Below, piece by piece: positions 17,332 to 26,144 of a DNA stretch of 64,000 nucleotides. This DNA comes from an uncultured Muribaculaceae bacterium (GTDB taxonomy: Bacteria > Bacteroidota > Bacteroidia > Bacteroidales > Muribaculaceae), in the NCBI GenBank assembly GCA_910588035.1, contig CAJUPY010000003.1, positions 62,001-126,000 of the forward strand, given 5' to 3'. How positions within the stretch are numbered: the first letter of the stretch is position 1; every line of letters starts with the position of its first letter. Both the position numbers and the translations under genes were made by a program. The notes under the pieces were generated by a model that worked only from the letters and a program-made list of their open reading frames with translations, did not search any database and had not been told where the DNA came from.

Positions 17332-18147
17332 TCAGTGTTGCTCACGATAGGCATCGGTTGCCTTTTTGACCGAACCGTGCATCAGCAGCAGACGTTTTGC
17401 CTCGTCGTAGGGTAGCGAGAGTTCTTCGGCAACCATGCGTGTTCCACGGTCGACAAGCTTTGCGTTTGTGAGCTGCATGTTCACCATTTTGTTACCTTTT
17501 ACGCGGCCCATCTGAATCATGACAGAAGTCGTGATCATGTTGCAGATCATTTTCTGGCCTGTGCCTGATTTCATGCGTGAGCTACCGGTGACATATTCCG
17601 GTCCGACGATCATCTCGATCGCGATGTCGGCGGCTTCTGAGACCGGAGCGTCGGGGTTGCTGGTGATCGCGGCGGTCAGAATTCCGTGTTTGCGACATTC
17701 GTTCAGGGCGCCGATTACGTAGGGTGTTGTTCCGGAGGCAGCGATTCCGATGACGGTGTCTTTGTCGTTTATGTCAAATTTCTCAAGGTCGTGCCAGCCC
17801 TGGAGTTTGTCGTCTTCGGCATTCTCGACCGGGTTGCGTAGGGCTGTGTCACCGCCTGCGATCAGACCGATGACCCAGGTCGGGTCCATTCCGAATGTCG
17901 GCGGAATTTCAGAGGCATCGAGCACGCCGAGTCGGCCTGAGGTTCCGGCTCCCATGTAGAAAATTCGGCCTCCGCGTTTCATTCGCGGTACGATCTGAGA
18001 AACGAGTTTCTCTATTTGAGGTATTGCTTTTTCGACGGCGAATGCAACTTTTTTGTCTTCGTTGTTTATGTCAGTAAGAATCTCGCCGACGCTTTTTTTC
18101 TCAAGGTCGTTGTAGAGAGATGACTGTTCGCTAATTTTTACAAACAT
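17332..18147 (-). CDS. murQ: N-acetylmuramic acid 6-phosphate etherase
   Basis: 271-residue cytoplasmic SIS-domain enzyme. MurQ cleaves the D-lactyl ether of MurNAc-6-phosphate to GlcNAc-6-phosphate and D-lactate. The diagnostic block is FYMGAGTSGRLGVLDASEIPPTFG (about 64-87), which holds the catalytic Glu and the phosphate-binding loop. IGIAASGTTPYVIGAL and SSRMKSGTGQKMICNMI are further family blocks. The C-terminal helical part is short, as in other Bacteroidota MurQ. Gene order is murT-murK-murQ, as in the murTKQ operon described in Tannerella forsythia. Confidence 0.97.
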   Translation of the reverse strand: MFVKISEQSSLYNDLEKKSVGEILTDINNEDKKVAFAVEKAIPQIEKLVSQIVPRMKRGGRIFYMGAGTSGRLGVLDASEIPPTFGMDPTWVIGLIAGGDTALRNPVENAEDDKLQGWHDLEKFDINDKDTVIGIAASGTTPYVIGALNECRKHGILTAAITSNPDAPVSEAADIAIEMIVGPEYVTGSSRMKSGTGQKMICNMITTSVMIQMGRVKGNKMVNMQLTNAKLVDRGTRMVAEELSLPYDEAKRLLLMHGSVKKATDAYREQH

Positions 18148-18170
18148 GATTGGTTCAGATTGATAATTGA

Positions 18171-19010
18171 TCAGTTGGAATGATATTTTACAAGACCCTC
18201 CATCGGGCTTTTAAGAATTGTTCCGATTGTGCAGTCGACCGCGCTCGCAGCCTCGCCGAGCACGTCGCGGTAGTAGTATGCGATCGAGCCGACAAAGTTT
18301 ACCGGCATTGATTTGTAGCCTTCGTAGTTTGCGACGTTTCTGACGAAGAAAGATTTGAAGGCGTTGAGCACGAGGCGGTGAACGGCGGGTTCTTCGATGT
18401 TCTCGATCAGGAACGGTGTCACAGAGGCGAGGAAGCGGTTTGCCAGGGGCTCCTTGTAGACCCGTTTTATGATTGTCATGCGGTCGAGATTGAATTGTCT
18501 GAGAAATTTCTCACAGAGCGCGTCGGGGAGCTGTTTTTTGAGCACATCGCCGACGAGCAGTTTGCCGAGAACAGCTCCGCTGCCTTCATCGCCGAGAATG
18601 TATCCTAAGGGAGATACGTTGTCGACAATCTCATTGCCGTCGTAGTAGCATGAATTGGATCCTGTTCCAAGTATGCAAGCGATTCCGGCATTGTTACCGA
18701 AAAGGGCACGTGCGGCAGCCAGCAGGTCGGTGTTGACCTCGATGCGGGCAGCTTTTATGCTTGCGCCGATCGCCCGTCTGACATTGTCGCAAACCTCCGG
18801 GGCAAGACATCCGGCTCCGTAAAACCAGACTTCAGTCAATTCATAGTCCTTTACTTCGGGATAGAGTTCAGAGGCAATTCGCTGAGCCATCTCCTCTTCT
18901 GTGAGAAGCAGCGCGTTCATGCCGCAAGTAAACACCTGTTTGACAACTTTTTCGCCGTCAATAACGCACCAGTCTATTTTGGTGCTTCCACAGTCTGCTA
19001 TCAGTTTCAT
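18171..19010 (-). CDS. murK: BadF-type amino-sugar kinase, probable MurNAc kinase
   Basis: 279-residue kinase of the BadF/BadG/N-acetylglucosamine-kinase ATPase family. N-terminal phosphate loop ADCGSTKIDWCVIDG; second phosphate loop ACILGTGSNSCYYDG; GDEGSGAVLGK motif near residue 140. Lying between murT and murQ, it is most likely the kinase that makes MurNAc-6-phosphate (and perhaps GlcNAc-6-phosphate), because MurNAc imported without a PTS needs phosphorylation before MurQ can act. Its start overlaps the stop of the upstream membrane gene by four bases (ATGA). Specificity for MurNAc versus GlcNAc cannot be read from the sequence. Confidence 0.82.
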   Translation of the reverse strand: MKLIADCGSTKIDWCVIDGEKVVKQVFTCGMNALLLTEEEMAQRIASELYPEVKDYELTEVWFYGAGCLAPEVCDNVRRAIGASIKAARIEVNTDLLAAARALFGNNAGIACILGTGSNSCYYDGNEIVDNVSPLGYILGDEGSGAVLGKLLVGDVLKKQLPDALCEKFLRQFNLDRMTIIKRVYKEPLANRFLASVTPFLIENIEEPAVHRLVLNAFKSFFVRNVANYEGYKSMPVNFVGSIAYYYRDVLGEAASAVDCTIGTILKSPMEGLVKYHSN

Positions 19011-20188
19011 ATTTTAATGTATATTTTTTTTCTGTAAAGTAAATAACCGATGCACCAATTCAGCATCACAAACAGAATGGCGAATATCAGAGACGCCAAT
19101 GTGTCATTTCCGCACAAAGGTACAAGAAAATCGGTATATATCGCACCTTTTATTGAAATCATTCCCGACTCTGTAGACCCGGAGGGTACTTTCAGGTTGC
19201 CCATGATGATGCTCAGAACTGCTCCCAGAACATACATGAACAGCGGGTTGACGCCGAAAGCCTCGAAGAAACGGCACCATTTCTTGTAGCCTTTGATGTC
19301 GATGATCCATATCAGGAGTGCCAGAAAGCTTGAAGCGAGGCCGCATGTGGTCAGCACGAATGTCGGTGACCAGATTTTTTTGTTTATCGGCATTCCGAAG
19401 TCGAGCAGAAATCCAGAGAATGTCAGAATGGTTCCGATGATGAACAGGTTTCTGATGCGTCTGTCGTTGTCGTGGGTGCCCATAAGAATCATTCCGGCCC
19501 AGAATCCGATCAGCACGTGGGCTATGGAGGGGAGTGTGCTGAGCAGGCCTTCAGGATCGAATTTCAGAGTGACACCGTCGATTGTGTCGGCATACATGTG
19601 GGCAGGTCCGAGAACTTTATGGTCGACTATCGAAATTATGTTTGTATCAGAGAATTCGAGTCCGTTTCCGGTGAGCAGGATAATTGTGTATATCGCCAGG
19701 AGAGTGATGATGAACGCCGGCAGATAGCGGTGGCGCAGCAGAATTGCAGTCAGTGATGCTGCTCCGTAGCATATTGCCAGACGTGGCATGACACCGAGTA
19801 TTCTGATGTGGTCGAAGTTCAGGGCAGCCTCAAGCACTTCTGCACCGTTTGTGATTCCGCGCAAGAAGAGACTGAACCACGCTATTGCCAGACCGATCAG
19901 GAATATGACGACTGTTCGCCTGACGATTTTCCACATTGTAGGCCAAGTGAACGCAAAGTCGAACTTTCGTAGCGAGATGAATGTCGATACACCCATAATG
20001 AACATGAAGAACGGGAACACAAGGTCGGTAGGCGTCAAGCCATTCCATGAGGCATGTTCAAGCGGCGCATAGATGTGTCCCCACGATCCGGGATTGTTTA
20101 CGAGGATCATTCCGGCGATTGTGATACCTCTGAGAATGTCAAGGGCAAGCAATCGTTTGGGGCGTTTTGTTTCAGTAGATGTTGTCAT
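19007..20188 (-). CDS. murT: Polytopic membrane protein (HGSNAT/DUF5009 family), probable MurNAc transporter
   Basis: 393 residues with about ten hydrophobic helices. The N-terminus, RLLALDILRGITIAGMILVNNPG, and PTDLVFPFFMFIMGVS are hallmarks of the family related to heparan-alpha-glucosaminide N-acetyltransferase (COG4299/DUF5009). From memory, the inner-membrane MurNAc transporter MurT of T. forsythia sits in a murT-murK-murQ operon; the identical order here supports the same role. The assignment rests on synteny, and a membrane acyltransferase acting on amino sugars is the alternative. Both ends overlap their neighbours (ATGA at 20185-20188 and at 19007-19010), so translation of three genes is coupled. 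Confidence 0.72.
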   Translation of the reverse strand: MTTSTETKRPKRLLALDILRGITIAGMILVNNPGSWGHIYAPLEHASWNGLTPTDLVFPFFMFIMGVSTFISLRKFDFAFTWPTMWKIVRRTVVIFLIGLAIAWFSLFLRGITNGAEVLEAALNFDHIRILGVMPRLAICYGAASLTAILLRHRYLPAFIITLLAIYTIILLTGNGLEFSDTNIISIVDHKVLGPAHMYADTIDGVTLKFDPEGLLSTLPSIAHVLIGFWAGMILMGTHDNDRRIRNLFIIGTILTFSGFLLDFGMPINKKIWSPTFVLTTCGLASSFLALLIWIIDIKGYKKWCRFFEAFGVNPLFMYVLGAVLSIIMGNLKVPSGSTESGMISIKGAIYTDFLVPLCGNDTLASLIFAILFVMLNWCIGYLLYRKKIYIKI

Positions 20189-22986
20189 TGGTCAGTTGTT
20201 CTGGTGGCTTCCTCGACGAGGTAGACTATTGATTTATATGGAATACCGCTGTTTGTAGACAATCCGATCTCACAGGTGCGGCTGTTGGAGTAGCCTTCGG
20301 TTGCATGGGCTTGTTCGATCTGCGGTTTCAGTTTTCTGAGTGCATAGCGGTTAAGCCCCGGGAGTGTGAAGCCCTTGTCTCCGGCAAATCCGCAGCAACC
20401 GATTTCGGTTGGCACAATGACATCAGAGGCGCATTTTGATGCCAGCGCAACGATTTTGTCTCCAAGCCCCATCAGTCGCGAGGAGCATGTGATGTGGACT
20501 GCGACAGTTCTGTTTACCTTGGAGAATTTAAGCTCACATGCGAGATAGTCGTGAATGAACTCGGCAGGTTCATGAAGAGTCATGGCCTTGATGTTCTCCC
20601 TTATGCGGTGAAGACATGGACTCTGGTCACACACCACCGGCCAGCGGTTGTTTTCAGACGCTTTCAGAAGTGCTTTTTCGAGTTGTCTGATTTTTTCTTC
20701 GGCAAGATCGGGCATTCCTTTGCTTTCCCAGATCATGCCGCAGCATAGATCTTTCATTCCTTCGGGGAAGATCACCTCATAGCCGGCGCGGTTGCAGAGT
20801 TTTACAAATGTGTCGACGAGATCGGGTGGAGTTCCTGTTTTCTCATGTGAGGCACCCATTGTGCGGTTTATGCAACTCGGAAAATAAACGACTTTTTTCT
20901 TCCCGTCGCGGTTTGACCTCTGGCAGATGTCGTGACAATAGTATGCTGTCGGCAAGGTCGATGTCCAGAGTGGAAATCCGATGCTGTTGAGTGCGCGGCC
21001 GAGCGAGTTTACCGCTTTGTCGCCGATCACGCATCTGATTCCGGATGCAGTCGACAGGGCCGGTTTCAGAATATCTTCGACAACGGCGAGGTGACGGGCA
21101 GCCAACCGTCCGGCTTTATATCCGACGCTGTCGTGTGGCAGATGTTCCTGACGGAGGTCATGGACCATGTCGGCCGTATTGATTTTCATCGGGCATGATG
21201 TGCTGCAGAGTCCGTCTCCGGCACAGCTGTTCACACCATAGTTGTAGAAATCTTTTTCAAGGTTGTGCAAAAGATCAGGGTTTGATCCTGAGTCGCGCAA
21301 CAGCTGTATGTGGCGTTCGACAACGATGCGTTGGCGCGCGGAGAGAGTATAGCCGCAGGAAACACAGTTTACTTCGCAGAATCCACATTCGATGCATTTG
21401 TTGACCCACCTGTTGGTGATCGGCATCGCCTTTATGTTTTTGATAAAACACTCGTCGTCGTTGTTGAATATGACCCCCGGATTGAGTATGCCCTCGGGGT
21501 CAAACAACGTTTTGAGACGGTGCATGAGATTCCAGACTTTCTCACCCCATTCTTTTTTGACAAAAGGTGCCATGTTGCGCCCCGTGCCGTGTTCAGCCTT
21601 GAGCGAACCGTCGTATTTGTCGACCACGAGATGCTCGACGGCTTCCATGAGCCGTCGGTAGCGGTTGACCTCCTCGGCTGTGTCAAACGATTGTGAGATG
21701 ATGAAATGGTAGTTGCCTTCGAGTACGTGGCCATAGATGCATGCGTCGTCATAGCCGTTGTCTTCGAGCAGTTTGATCAAGTCGACTGTCGCGTCGGGAA
21801 GGTCTTTGATGTGGAACGCGATATCTTCGATTAGAACAGTTGTTCCGAGCGGTCTTGTTCCGCCGACGCTGGGGAATATTCCGGAGCGTTTTTTCCAGTA
21901 CTCAGAGTATATCTCCGGATCTGATGTGAATTCGGCGGGCTTGAACAGCCTGAATTGTTTCAGCACCTCGATTATCGCCTTGATGTTTTGCTGAAGTTGC
22001 TCAGGAGTGTCTGCTTTGGTCTCTGTCAACAGAGCCGTGAGGCCGGGGCCGGTGGAGTCGTTAACTGATTCGAGCGATTTTTTGTCAAACAGCTCTGCAC
22101 TGAACACCGGTGCATCTTTCATTGCCACAACTGCCTCACAGGCTTCCCTGACGTCGCTGAAATAGAGCAACGCGCTTGCCGAGCAGGGATACAGGTGGGC
22201 GGTGTTTACGGTGACGCGACTCAGAAACGCCAGCGTGCCTTCGCTGCCAACCATGCAGTGGGCTATTATGTCGAACGGATCATTGTAGTCTATGAACGGT
22301 CTGATGTTAAGCCCGGTGACGTTTTTGATCGAGTATTTGAACTTTATTCGTTCAACCAGCTCTTTGTCGCTGTTGATTTCATCTCTGAGTTCCTCGATAC
22401 CTTTGATTATATCAGGTCGTTTGGAGGCAAAGAGCCGTCGTGAGTCATCGTTGCCTGTGTCGAGCACGGTTCCGTCGGCAAGGACTATTCTGACTGATTT
22501 AAGAACTTTGTCGCTGTTGGCATGTGTGCCACAATTCATTCCTGAAGCATTGTTCATCACAATTCCGCCCACCATTGCCGAGTTTTTCGACGCCGGATCG
22601 GGAGAGAACATTCGGCCGAAAGGCTTCAGCAGCTCATTGACCCTGTTTCCGACGATTCCGGGTTCAAGATCGACAGTCGACGCATCGGGTGAAATTTCAT
22701 ATTTCTCCCAGTTTTTCCCGGCCACGATGAGCACGGAGTCGCTTATAGACTGCCCTGAAAGGCTTGTGCCGGCAGCACGGAACGTGACAGGTACGTTCAG
22801 ATCTGAAGCGACCTGAAGCAGCCGGCTGACCTCCTGCTCGTCGGCAGCCCTGACCACGACCTCGGGGGTCAGGTGATAGAAGCCGGCATCTGCGCCCCAG
22901 GCTATGCGGCGCAGATAGTCGGTGTAGATGCGGTCACGATCTACAAATTCAGATATGCGGCTGACAAACAGTTCGTGTTTGGTCAT
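20185..22986 (-). CDS. FAD-linked oxidase/4Fe-4S fusion, probable D-lactate dehydrogenase
   Basis: 933 residues. The N-terminal half is a PCMH/FAD_binding_4 domain (VTFRAAGTSLSGQS, MVGGIVMNNASGMNCG) followed by FAD-oxidase C (GTGRNMAPFVKKEWG). The C-terminal half has two 4Fe-4S motifs (CIECGFCEVNCVSCG; CAGDGLCSTSCPM) and two CCG domains (LCCGMIWESKG; GCCGFAGDKGF). This GlcD-GlpC-like fusion is typical of membrane-associated quinone-linked D-lactate (or glycolate/2-hydroxyglutarate) dehydrogenases. Placement between namZ and murT, translationally coupled to murT, suggests the substrate is the D-lactate released by MurQ, converted to pyruvate with electrons to the quinone pool. The substrate is inferred from context. 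Confidence 0.85.
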   Translation of the reverse strand: MTKHELFVSRISEFVDRDRIYTDYLRRIAWGADAGFYHLTPEVVVRAADEQEVSRLLQVASDLNVPVTFRAAGTSLSGQSISDSVLIVAGKNWEKYEISPDASTVDLEPGIVGNRVNELLKPFGRMFSPDPASKNSAMVGGIVMNNASGMNCGTHANSDKVLKSVRIVLADGTVLDTGNDDSRRLFASKRPDIIKGIEELRDEINSDKELVERIKFKYSIKNVTGLNIRPFIDYNDPFDIIAHCMVGSEGTLAFLSRVTVNTAHLYPCSASALLYFSDVREACEAVVAMKDAPVFSAELFDKKSLESVNDSTGPGLTALLTETKADTPEQLQQNIKAIIEVLKQFRLFKPAEFTSDPEIYSEYWKKRSGIFPSVGGTRPLGTTVLIEDIAFHIKDLPDATVDLIKLLEDNGYDDACIYGHVLEGNYHFIISQSFDTAEEVNRYRRLMEAVEHLVVDKYDGSLKAEHGTGRNMAPFVKKEWGEKVWNLMHRLKTLFDPEGILNPGVIFNNDDECFIKNIKAMPITNRWVNKCIECGFCEVNCVSCGYTLSARQRIVVERHIQLLRDSGSNPDLLHNLEKDFYNYGVNSCAGDGLCSTSCPMKINTADMVHDLRQEHLPHDSVGYKAGRLAARHLAVVEDILKPALSTASGIRCVIGDKAVNSLGRALNSIGFPLWTSTLPTAYYCHDICQRSNRDGKKKVVYFPSCINRTMGASHEKTGTPPDLVDTFVKLCNRAGYEVIFPEGMKDLCCGMIWESKGMPDLAEEKIRQLEKALLKASENNRWPVVCDQSPCLHRIRENIKAMTLHEPAEFIHDYLACELKFSKVNRTVAVHITCSSRLMGLGDKIVALASKCASDVIVPTEIGCCGFAGDKGFTLPGLNRYALRKLKPQIEQAHATEGYSNSRTCEIGLSTNSGIPYKSIVYLVEEATRTTDQ

Positions 22987-22995
22987 TTTGCGGAA

Positions 22996-24228
22996 TTATT
23001 TATAGATGTGGTACTTCGATTTCTTTGAACTGAACGAGTCGACATCTTTGTTCCAGTAGTCTTTGATGTCGTCAACTTTGTAATCGTTGCAGAAACGTTT
23101 GCGAATCTCTTTGCTGCCGACGACTTTGTCAAACATCGAGTAACGGCTCTTGTCACCGAGATCAAAGGCGAGTTTGTCGGGATAGAGACGCGCGAGTTCC
23201 TGCATGATGTAGAAATTAGTCAGAGACAGTGGAGCGGTGTTTTTGTCGGTGACATAGATCTCTACGCCTTGAATGTTCTCACCTTTGTTGGTCGAGTAGA
23301 ACGGTTTGATGTGTATGGGGCGGAATTTCAGTCCCGGGAGATTCAGTCCGTTCATTGCATCGGTGAATTCGTCGGCTTTGATCCAGGGTGCGCATACGAG
23401 CTGGAACGGAAGGGTATATCCGACACCGATCGACATGCAGTAGAGCTCGCCGAGAATACCGGTCATCGGGTAGAAAAGCGAAGACTCAGGCGTCGGCATA
23501 TGGGGCGAGGGGAGTACCCACGGCATTCCGGTCTCTCTGAAATCCATGTCGCGAGTCCAGCCTTCCATCGGAATGACTGTCAGATTGACTTTTTTGCCGC
23601 TTTCGAGCATTTTCTCTTCATTGAGCATCTTGGCAAGTTCGCCTGGTGTCAGCCCGTAGAGATAGGGAATGGCGAACTGGCTTACGAACGAGAAACATGA
23701 GTCTTCGACGAGATTTCCTTCAACTTTGTTGCCGCCGACCGGATTGGGACGGTCAAGCACCATGAATTCCTTGCCGAGTTCGGCACAGGCATCCATTGCC
23801 AGACCCATTGTCGAGATGAATGTGAACGAACGGCAACCATTGTCTTGAATGTCATAGACCAGCACGTCTACATCTTTCAGCATCTCGGGAGTCGGTTTGC
23901 GAGTCTTGCCGTAGATAGAATAGACTGGAACGCCGGTTCTGGTGTCGGTCATGTTATCGACTTTGTCACCTGCGTGGACATCACCTCTGACACCATGTTC
24001 AGGCGAATAGAGTGCGGTCAGTTTGACTCCGGGGGCCTCATTGAGAATGTCGATCGTGGATTTCAGTCCGTTGTCGACTCCGCTCGGATTGGTGATCAGC
24101 CCGACGCGTTTGCCTTGAAGCTGTTTGAACCCGTTGTCGCGCAGAACCTCGATTCCGGGTTTCACTGTTGCCGCAGACATTGTGGCGGCGATAAAGAGGG
24201 CCATGACGGCCGCATATATTTTTTTCAT
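22996..24228 (-). CDS. namZ: Exo-beta-N-acetylmuramidase NamZ (DUF1343, GH171)
   Basis: 410 residues with the start at 24228, giving the signal peptide MKKIYAAVMALFIAATMSAA and an 8-base gap to ampG. Farther starts overlap ampG. DUF1343 features: GKRVGLITNPSGV, LTALYSPEHGVRGD, DTRTGVPVYSIYG, VDVLVYDIQDNGCRSFTF, MVLDRPNPVGG, and GWTRDMDFRETGMPWVLPSPHMPT. Enzymes of this family (founder: NamZ of Bacillus subtilis) remove terminal MurNAc from the non-reducing end of peptidoglycan fragments. Periplasmic release of MurNAc feeds MurT-MurK-MurQ encoded downstream. Confidence 0.92.
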   Translation of the reverse strand: MKKIYAAVMALFIAATMSAATVKPGIEVLRDNGFKQLQGKRVGLITNPSGVDNGLKSTIDILNEAPGVKLTALYSPEHGVRGDVHAGDKVDNMTDTRTGVPVYSIYGKTRKPTPEMLKDVDVLVYDIQDNGCRSFTFISTMGLAMDACAELGKEFMVLDRPNPVGGNKVEGNLVEDSCFSFVSQFAIPYLYGLTPGELAKMLNEEKMLESGKKVNLTVIPMEGWTRDMDFRETGMPWVLPSPHMPTPESSLFYPMTGILGELYCMSIGVGYTLPFQLVCAPWIKADEFTDAMNGLNLPGLKFRPIHIKPFYSTNKGENIQGVEIYVTDKNTAPLSLTNFYIMQELARLYPDKLAFDLGDKSRYSMFDKVVGSKEIRKRFCNDYKVDDIKDYWNKDVDSFSSKKSKYHIYK

Positions 24229-24235
24229 GTTTTTA

Positions 24236-26119
24236 TCAGTCATTTTTTTTACCGAAGTTGGGATCAATTTTGAGGAATGCGCAGATTCCGATTGTAGCGG
24301 CGCAGCAAATCATCGTCCATACAAAGAAGTGGCGGTAACCGATGGTTTCCTGAAGCCAGCCGGCAGCCATGCCGGGGAGCATCATGCCGAGGGCCATGAA
24401 GCCGGTGCAGATCGCATAGTGTGCGGTTTTGTATTTTCCTTCCGAGAAATAGATCAGATAGAGCATGTAGGCTGTGAATCCGAATCCGTAACCAAACTGC
24501 TCGATGAAGACGCAGATGTTGACTGTCAGCAACGAGTGGTCAGATGCATAGCTCAGGTAGACGAATGTCAGACATGTGAGCGACATGCTCCAAGCCATTG
24601 GCCAGAGCCATTTACGGAGACCACCTTTGGCGGCTACGATGCCACCGATGATTCCTCCGAGGGTCAGGCCGATGATGCCGACTGTGCCATAGACGAAACC
24701 TACTTCGCCGGTTGTCAGTCCGAGACCGCCTTTGTCGATCGGGTCAAGCAGGAACGGATTGATCAGTTTGACCAACTGAGCTTCTGGCAGACGGTAGAGC
24801 AGCATGAATGCGATAGCGACCCAGGCCTGCGGTTTCTGGAAAAATGTCTTGAATGTCTCGACAAACTCCTTCAGAATCGACGATGCGGTTGTCGCGTTAT
24901 CGCGGTTGCCGTCTGATGCCGGACGCGGAAGAACCCAGCTGTGGTAAGCAGCCACGGCGAAGAAGAATGCCGACAGAGATGCGAACACAATCAGCCACGC
25001 CAGCGGAATGTTGCCCGATGCTCCTTCAAACGAAGCCGATACGCGCTGAGACAGTTTGTTGTCGATCTCAAAAAAGAGGTATGCGGGTTTGTCCCAGTTT
25101 GTCTCGTCAAAAACGAAGCGGGTTGAAAGACGGTTCTGTTCAAGTTTGATGCTTTGGTCTCCACCTTTGTATGTGACGTTGAGAACCAGTTCTTCTCCGG
25201 CTTCGGGGGCCCGGTTCAGTCTGACGGCGGCGACAGCGATGTTGTTGCTCTTGCCTTCTGCCGGAATTTCGCGTTTCTCACCGAATGTCTCGCGTACCCA
25301 TGCCGTGAACCCACTTTCTTCAACAGCAGCAGCTACAGGTGCCGAATAGTCGTTTCTGAAAATGTAGGGTGCGTCGACATGTCCGTTTCTGACATTCATG
25401 TTGTGGACGGAGTCAGACATCATGGCTGAATAAGCTTTGAAGTCGTCGATTCCGGCGGGAGTCTCGACAGCGACTGTCATGCCGTCGGCAGTGGTGATGA
25501 ATTGTAACGGTTGGGCATCGGTGGCTGCGACAGTACTTTCAAATTGGGGAATCGCAACTTCAGTTCCCGTGACGGCCGGATCGGCTGCGACATTCAGTGT
25601 CACAGGGTCGAGTCCGGTGTTCACTTCGATGAGTCCGGCAATTATGACAAGCAGACCTTGTCCGGCCACGGTGGCGACACGATAGAACGTCGAGCGTATA
25701 CCGACATATAGCGATTGCTCATGTTCGGTCAGAGCGAGCATGTAGAATCCGTCGGCGGCAATGTCGTGTGTGGCCGATGTGAAACCGACGATCCAGAAGA
25801 CTGCGAGAGTCATCTGGAAGAAGAATGGTGCGGGAATGAAGAATGCGATGCCTGCAAGCGCGATCGCGATTATCCACTGCATTGTAAGTGTCCACCAGCG
25901 TTTTGTCTTTATGATGTCGACAAACGGACTCCAGAACGGTTTGATGACCCACGGCAGATAGAGCCACCCGGTGTATAGAGCGATGTCGGTGTTCGATATT
26001 CCGAGCCGTTTATACATTATGACCGAGATAGTCATGACCGCCACGTAGGGCAGTCCTTGTGCGAAATACAATGTCGGGATCCAAGCCCAGGGTGAGCGTT
26101 TCTTTGATTGGTTTTCCAT
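24236..26119 (-). CDS. ampG: AmpG-type MFS muropeptide permease with large soluble insert
   Basis: 627 residues. The N-terminal block WIPTLYFAQGLPYVAVM and FWIVGFTSATHDIAADGFYMLAL are characteristic of the AmpG/PAT branch of the MFS, which imports anhydro-muropeptides into the cytoplasm. Helices 1-5 lie in residues 1-165 and the remaining helices after 370. Between them is a ~205-residue hydrophilic, beta-rich insert (25010-25627) that E. coli AmpG lacks. Its position between helices 5 and 6 would put it on the periplasmic side if the N-terminus is cytoplasmic. It sits directly upstream of namZ. Assignment to muropeptides is from family plus context. Confidence 0.82.
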   Translation of the reverse strand: MENQSKKRSPWAWIPTLYFAQGLPYVAVMTISVIMYKRLGISNTDIALYTGWLYLPWVIKPFWSPFVDIIKTKRWWTLTMQWIIAIALAGIAFFIPAPFFFQMTLAVFWIVGFTSATHDIAADGFYMLALTEHEQSLYVGIRSTFYRVATVAGQGLLVIIAGLIEVNTGLDPVTLNVAADPAVTGTEVAIPQFESTVAATDAQPLQFITTADGMTVAVETPAGIDDFKAYSAMMSDSVHNMNVRNGHVDAPYIFRNDYSAPVAAAVEESGFTAWVRETFGEKREIPAEGKSNNIAVAAVRLNRAPEAGEELVLNVTYKGGDQSIKLEQNRLSTRFVFDETNWDKPAYLFFEIDNKLSQRVSASFEGASGNIPLAWLIVFASLSAFFFAVAAYHSWVLPRPASDGNRDNATTASSILKEFVETFKTFFQKPQAWVAIAFMLLYRLPEAQLVKLINPFLLDPIDKGGLGLTTGEVGFVYGTVGIIGLTLGGIIGGIVAAKGGLRKWLWPMAWSMSLTCLTFVYLSYASDHSLLTVNICVFIEQFGYGFGFTAYMLYLIYFSEGKYKTAHYAICTGFMALGMMLPGMAAGWLQETIGYRHFFVWTMICCAATIGICAFLKIDPNFGKKND

Positions 26120-26144
26120 TATGCTGTGTGTGGTTTTAAGGTAG

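Noticed and set aside
24125..24916. 263-codon plus-strand open frame across the namZ/ampG junction
   Set aside because: Reverse strand of two well-supported genes, with no domain and no start context.
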